DNA from: Sulfurovum sp. | Lineage (GTDB): Bacteria; Campylobacterota; Campylobacteria; Campylobacterales; Sulfurovaceae | DNA: 64,000 bases | Direction: 5' to 3' | Assembly (NCBI GenBank): GCA_027081115.1 | Contig: JALWLD010000057.1 | Coordinates: 298,497 to 362,496, forward strand | In this document: one piece after another, positions 60,336 through 64,000 of the stretch | Layout: each line of letters starts with the position of its first letter | Numbering within the stretch: position 1 is the first letter of the stretch | Notes under the pieces: generated by a model | The model's database searches: none | Seen by the model: only the letters and a program-made list of their open reading frames with translations | What the model was told of the DNA's origin: nothing | Position numbers and translations under genes: made by a program

Positions 60336-60650
60336 ATGACTAAAATGACTAAAATTGCACTAGCTGCATTACTTGGACTAGCGGTACTTTCAACAACTGC
60401 ATCTGCAGACTCAAACAAAGGTAAAAAGATCTATATGAAGAAAATGAAATCTTCTTGTGGTTTCTCAGGTGCTAAGTTTGCTACAAAACACACACAGGGT
60501 GAGTGGGAAAAGATCAAAGGTGCTGGTAAATTTGCTACTGAAGCTGCAAAAATCTGCCCAGGTCTTAAGTTGAAAGACAAGTATGTAAACGATGTTTATG
60601 ATTTTGCTTATGAGTATGCATCTGATTCAGGTAACGTACCTTCTTGCTAA
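60336..60650 (+). CDS. Secreted CGFSG protein B, paralogue of the preceding gene
   Basis: A 104-residue protein with signal peptide (about 1-23, ending TTASA). The mature part reads NKGKKIYMKKMKSSCGFSGA, KFATKHTQGEWEKI, GAGKFATEAAKICPGL and ends NVPSC. It aligns end to end with protein A: the CGFSG box, HTQxEW, GKF..EA.KIC and the terminal Cys are shared, while it is far less basic. Both look like cytochrome c folds that lost CXXCH. RBS AAAAGGA. Possible start at the second Met (60345). Confidence 0.8.
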   Translation: MTKMTKIALAALLGLAVLSTTASADSNKGKKIYMKKMKSSCGFSGAKFATKHTQGEWEKIKGAGKFATEAAKICPGLKLKDKYVNDVYDFAYEYASDSGNVPSC

Positions 60651-60656
60651 TTTGGC

Positions 60657-60680
60657 TTATGCATAATTTTTTATGCATAA
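60657..60680. terminator. Hairpin after CGFSG gene B
   Basis: TTATGCATA / TATGCATAA with an ATTTTT loop, six bases after the stop codon. Confidence 0.6.
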
Positions 60681-60759
60681 AGTTATAAAAAGTATAATCA
60701 TAACTTTTAAAGTTACTATGTTATACTTCACACTGTAAACAAAATATAAAGGATAGAAT

Positions 60760-61056
60760 ATGAAAAAAATCGCAATCGCAATGTTATTCGCTGGATCTAC
60801 ACTACTTATGGCTGACGGAGCTGCTGCATATGCTAAATGTGCTGGTTGTCACGGAGCTAATGGTGAAAAAGCTGCACTTGGTAAATCTGCAATCATTACA
60901 GGTCAAGATGCTGCTAAAACTCTAGAGCAACTTAAAGGTTACAAAGCTGGAACTCTTAACCAACACGGTATGGGTGCAGTTATGAAAGGTCAAGTAGCTT
61001 CTATGGATGATGCTGCTCTTCAAGCTGTATCTGATCATATTGCTGCAATGAAGTAA
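60760..61056 (+). CDS. Class I c-type cytochrome (c553-like)
   Basis: A 98-residue periplasmic monoheme cytochrome. Signal peptide MKKIAIAMLFAGSTLLMA, then AYAKCAGCHGANGEKAALG with the CAGCH heme site at about 27-31, and an axial Met in GMGAVMKGQVASMDD; the C-terminal helix is DAALQAVSDHIAAMK. The small size and layout match the cytochrome c553 electron carriers of Campylobacterota. RBS AAAGGA precedes the ATG, with a TATACT-like -10 upstream. A terminator hairpin follows. Confidence 0.92.
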   Translation: MKKIAIAMLFAGSTLLMADGAAAYAKCAGCHGANGEKAALGKSAIITGQDAAKTLEQLKGYKAGTLNQHGMGAVMKGQVASMDDAALQAVSDHIAAMK

Positions 61057-61063
61057 TCCTTCT

Positions 61064-61088
61064 TTTCAAAAGCCTTTGGCTTTTGAAA
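61064..61088. terminator. Terminator between the cytochrome and the GKC lipoprotein gene
   Basis: TTTCAAAAGCC / GGCTTTTGAAA, an 11-pair stem with a TTT loop, followed by a T-rich run. It lies between two converging genes and could serve both. Confidence 0.75.
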
Positions 61089-61118
61089 GCCTCTTTCTCT
61101 TTTTACACTTTCTTTATA

Positions 61119-61514
61119 TCAACCGTTAGAACATTTTCCTGTAGCACATTTCATTTTATTTTTCTCTTCTTTTTTTGGTATTTTTTTCTCTACAGCTTTA
61201 AATGTATGACTTTTTTTCTCAATGCTTAACCTACCTGTCTCTGGGTCACGTACACAGTTGTATAGGGCTTTGGTTGTTCTAGCTTTGAGTACACAGTCTC
61301 TACGTTTATCCTTTTTACTGAGTTGATCAACAATATTCATCTTTTTTTTCACAAGTACAGCAGAACCATCTACCATACTTGAGCCACATTTTCCGACACC
61401 ACATTTCATGCCACCCTCTGTGAGAGACTTTTTTTCCTCTTTTTCAGTACATCCTGAGAGGAGGAGACTCATTACAAACAGTGAGAGTAAAATGAACCTT
61501 ATATGGGTTTTCAT
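61119..61514 (-). CDS. Lipoprotein with two MKCxxGKC metal-binding-like motifs
   Basis: A 131-residue protein with a lipoprotein signal (MKTHIRFILLSLFVMSLLLSGC, lipobox LLSGC at Cys22). Two copies of a cysteine motif flank it: MKCGVGKCGSSM near residues 36-47 and MKCATGKCSNG at the C-terminus. A third near-match (KCGGMKCAPGKCG) sits at the end of the SafE-type protein. Such Cys pairs suggest binding of copper or another soft metal, or heme delivery. It is 1 base downstream of the CusA-type gene and has a strong AAGGAG ribosome site, so it is part of that efflux unit. Confidence 0.75.
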   Translation of the reverse strand: MKTHIRFILLSLFVMSLLLSGCTEKEEKKSLTEGGMKCGVGKCGSSMVDGSAVLVKKKMNIVDQLSKKDKRRDCVLKARTTKALYNCVRDPETGRLSIEKKSHTFKAVEKKIPKKEEKNKMKCATGKCSNG

Positions 61515-61515
61515 A

Positions 61516-64000
61516 TTATTTCTCCTTCTTTTTTAATAGGTGTTTCTCATACATATCGTAAAAGATAGGTATCAAGAGTAGGCTTAAAACAGCAGAGCTT
61601 ACTACCCCACCTATCATAGGTGCCGCAATACGCTGCATGACTTCTGAACCAACTCCATGTGTATACATGATAGGTAATAATCCTGCCAAGATGGCAAAAA
61701 CGGTCATAAGCTTTGGTCTTACTCTTTGTACTGCACCTTCATAAATGGCATTATCTAAATGTTGGACATTAAAGGTATCTCCATACTTGTATTGTGCTTC
61801 TTCTATAGACTCTTTGAGATATACGATCATGACTATTGCAGTCTCTGCAGCCACCCCAAGCAGGGCCATAAACCCAACGATGATGGCGATACTCATATTA
61901 AATCCAAGTATATCTACATAGAAGAATCCGCCTAAGAGTGCAAATGGCAGTGTAAAGAAGACGATCAAAGTGGGTATGAGTTCTCCAAGTGCAAAGTATA
62001 TGAGTACAAGAATAACCAATAAGACAGTAGGAATGATCCATATAATCTTTGCCATAGCGGACTCAAGGTATTCAGATTGTCCTGCCCACTCTATGTAGTA
62101 GCCTGCTGGAAGTTTGATCTTCTCCAGGGCTTTAATAGCCTTTTCTTTATAAGTCACTACAGACATACCCAGTTGTGGAGTAATATAGATGAAAGTTACC
62201 GGTGTTGCCATTTCAGACTTGATGACTGAGGCAGATTGTCTGTATTGTATTTTAGTAAAAGTAGAGAGCGGCACAAAACCAAGTGGAGTTTTGACCTGTA
62301 TATTTCTGATCTCATTCAGGTTTCTACGCTCCTCCTCTTCAAAACGCAGGGCAATAGGGTAACGCTCCAAGCCTTTGTACATCGTTGTAACCTTTTTACC
62401 ACCAATGGCAGCAGAGGTATACTCCAATATAAGTGACTTGGAAATGTTGTAACGCTTTAACGCTTCTGTATCGATATTGATATCTATGAAGAAACCTGCA
62501 GATGCCTGATCGGAGATGACAGATTGTGTACTTTTTAAGTCACGCAGTGTACTCTCTATTTTTTGTGCCACTTCCTGTAAACCTTTGGCATCTTTACCAT
62601 AAAGCTTGATCCCCAGAGGTGTTCTGATACCTGAAAGGAGCATATCGATACGTCCACGAATAGGGTAGGTCCATGAATTGACAAGTCCTGGTACCTGTAG
62701 AGCTTTATCCATCTCTGCCATAAGCTTTTCGGTGGTCATTCCTTTACGCCATTGATCTCTTGGTTTAAAAGTGATGATTGTTTCTATCATCCCCAGTGGT
62801 GCAGGATCAGTGGCTGAGTTTGCACGTCCTCCTTTACCAAAGACAGTTGCGACTTCAGGAAAGCTTTTGAGTATTTTGTCTGTCTTTTGTGTTAAAGCTT
62901 TACTCTGATCAATAGATATCCCATAAGGAGTTACAGGCATGTACATTACCGTCTGTTCATCCAGCATTGGCATAAACTCCCAGTTGAGCTTTTGATAGAG
63001 TGGCACAGCCAGTAGCAGTAGTCCTACTGCAAAGGCTATGACAATGTATTTGAGTTTTAAACTGTAGACCAAAATGGGGTGATAGAGCCAGATAAAGAAT
63101 CTGTTTAAAGGATTCTTTGATTCGGGGATGATCTTTCCTTTGACAAAGTAGATCATCAACACAGGAACAAGGGTAACGGCCAAGATCGCCCCTGCGGTCA
63201 TAGCAAAGGTTTTGGTAAATGCCAGAGGAGAAAAGAGTAGTCCTTCTTGACCAGAAAGTGCAAAGATCGGTAAGAAAGAGACCACAACCAGTGCCAAGGC
63301 AAAGAATATGGGACGTCCTACTACTTGGGAAGATTTCACTATGGCAACTATACGCTCATTATCTTCAAGGGAGCGTTTGAGTTTCCCCTCTTCTTTATGC
63401 AAAGCTTTATGGGCATTTTCTATCATGACAATGGAGGCATCTACCATAGCACCAATGGCAATGGCAATTCCTCCTAGAGACATAATGTTTGAACCAATAC
63501 CAAATAATTTCATAAGTAAAAAGGTTAAGCCAATAGTAAGTGGTAGGACAATGAGTACAATCAGTGATGAACGAAAATGCATTAAGAAGAGCCCAATGAT
63601 GATGACTACAATAATACTCTCTTCAATAAGGGTTCCTTTGAGTGTATCTACGGCTTTCCCAATAAGTTCAGAACGGTCATAGGTAGTGATAACATCGACA
63701 CCTTCTACATTTAGCTCTTTCATCTTACTTTTTATACGTTTTAGTGCGGAGTAGACATCTTCTCCATAACGCAGCATTACAATACCACCAACTACTTCAC
63801 CTTCACCATTTAGATCAGCCATACCACGTCTTGCTGCAGGAGTTTTTTCTACACGGCCGATGTCTCCTAATGTGAGAGGGATACCTCCTTTGGTGGTAAT
63901 GACAAGATTTCGCATTTCATTGAGATCTTTAATGTATCCTTTTGCCTGTACCATCCACTCATAACCATTCTGAATGACAATCCGTCCACCGGTATCATTG
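61516..64000 (-). CDS. cusA: CusA/CzcA-type heavy-metal RND efflux pump (5' end outside window)
   Basis: A minus-strand gene running off the right edge; 827 residues are present against about 1040 for the family, so the N-terminus (first roughly 210 residues) is missing. The visible start of the fragment shows GGRIVIQNGYEWMV, then GDIGRVEKTPAARRG and membrane helices. The proton-relay helix is GGIAIAIGAMVDASIVMIENAHK (D-E-N signature of HME-RND pumps) near the first third; GFFIDINIDTEAL and the porter loops follow, with AETAIVMIVYLKE near the end of the second half. Likely exports Cu+/Ag+ or a divalent metal. The lipoprotein with GKC motifs is directly downstream. Confidence 0.9.
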   Translation of the reverse strand, partial: NDTGGRIVIQNGYEWMVQAKGYIKDLNEMRNLVITTKGGIPLTLGDIGRVEKTPAARRGMADLNGEGEVVGGIVMLRYGEDVYSALKRIKSKMKELNVEGVDVITTYDRSELIGKAVDTLKGTLIEESIIVVIIIGLFLMHFRSSLIVLIVLPLTIGLTFLLMKLFGIGSNIMSLGGIAIAIGAMVDASIVMIENAHKALHKEEGKLKRSLEDNERIVAIVKSSQVVGRPIFFALALVVVSFLPIFALSGQEGLLFSPLAFTKTFAMTAGAILAVTLVPVLMIYFVKGKIIPESKNPLNRFFIWLYHPILVYSLKLKYIVIAFAVGLLLLAVPLYQKLNWEFMPMLDEQTVMYMPVTPYGISIDQSKALTQKTDKILKSFPEVATVFGKGGRANSATDPAPLGMIETIITFKPRDQWRKGMTTEKLMAEMDKALQVPGLVNSWTYPIRGRIDMLLSGIRTPLGIKLYGKDAKGLQEVAQKIESTLRDLKSTQSVISDQASAGFFIDINIDTEALKRYNISKSLILEYTSAAIGGKKVTTMYKGLERYPIALRFEEEERRNLNEIRNIQVKTPLGFVPLSTFTKIQYRQSASVIKSEMATPVTFIYITPQLGMSVVTYKEKAIKALEKIKLPAGYYIEWAGQSEYLESAMAKIIWIIPTVLLVILVLIYFALGELIPTLIVFFTLPFALLGGFFYVDILGFNMSIAIIVGFMALLGVAAETAIVMIVYLKESIEEAQYKYGDTFNVQHLDNAIYEGAVQRVRPKLMTVFAILAGLLPIMYTHGVGSEVMQRIAAPMIGGVVSSAVLSLLLIPIFYDMYEKHLLKKKEK

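Noticed and set aside
1-64000. CRISPR array, insertion sequence, prophage or tRNA gene
   Set aside because: No regularly spaced repeats, transposase motifs, phage genes or tRNA-like cloverleaf was recognised by eye on either strand.

Overview
The window reads as an AT-rich, gene-dense chromosomal segment of a Campylobacterota (epsilonproteobacterial) bacterium, most likely a Sulfurovum- or Sulfurimonas-like sulfur/hydrogen chemolithotroph. This is inference from gene content and style: a single-chain CcsBA cytochrome c maturation protein, a GreA beginning MQKEPM, Pyc/Oad-type carboxyltransferase subunits beside PEP carboxykinase, many small c-type cytochromes and cysteine-rich proteins, and promoters built on an extended -10 (TGnTATAAT) without an obvious -35. 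No rRNA, tRNA, CRISPR array, insertion sequence or prophage gene was recognised, and no gap exceeds about 300 bases.

Layout. 1-6.3 kb: the tail of a Spy-like protein, a TakP-type TRAP solute receptor, a zinc-finger methyltransferase pair, metG with a MurF-like protein lacking the ATPase motif, and a GIY-YIG protein. 6.3-16 kb: a tightly coupled five-gene beta-oxidation operon (fadD, thiolase, fadB/J, fadE, and an acyltransferase-alpha/beta hydrolase fusion), unexpected for this lineage, followed by ychJ and a convergent hydrolase. 17-22.5 kb: rlmH, dksA-like, a membrane protein, dus, then small membrane/periplasmic genes and a TauE/SafE exporter. 22.6-32.4 kb: uvrA, polA, ccsBA and mscL with an added zinc ribbon. 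32.5-34.6 kb: a minus-strand surE-tcdA-ywqK group. 34.7-42 kb: greA, argC, an LpxH-like phosphoesterase, yqaA-like, then metF and DUF3817 on the minus strand, serB, an ABC exporter and uppP. 42-52.9 kb: two DEAD-box helicases flanking a sodium-pump/gluconeogenesis block (oadG-oadA-oadB, pckA) and the ion-transport genes mgtE and a CNNM/CorC-type protein. 53-57.2 kb: truD, a YqiA-like esterase, a SafE-type membrane protein with a GKCG tail, acylphosphatase and msrA. 57.2-64 kb: a redox/metal region with a TrxC-type thioredoxin overlapping a response regulator, histidine kinase and monoheme cytochrome, two paralogous secreted CGFSG proteins that look like cytochromes without a CXXCH, a class I cytochrome, and a minus-strand CusA-type RND pump coupled to a GKC-motif lipoprotein.

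How it fits together. The fad operon would activate and degrade fatty acids to acetyl-CoA, with the fused acyltransferase/hydrolase possibly linking lipid turnover to that pathway. The oad-pck block interconverts pyruvate, oxaloacetate and PEP and may couple decarboxylation to Na+ export. The last 7 kb combines thiol repair, two-component signalling, periplasmic electron carriers and metal efflux, and is the best candidate here for an uncharacterised system, especially the twin CGFSG proteins and the GKC-motif proteins.
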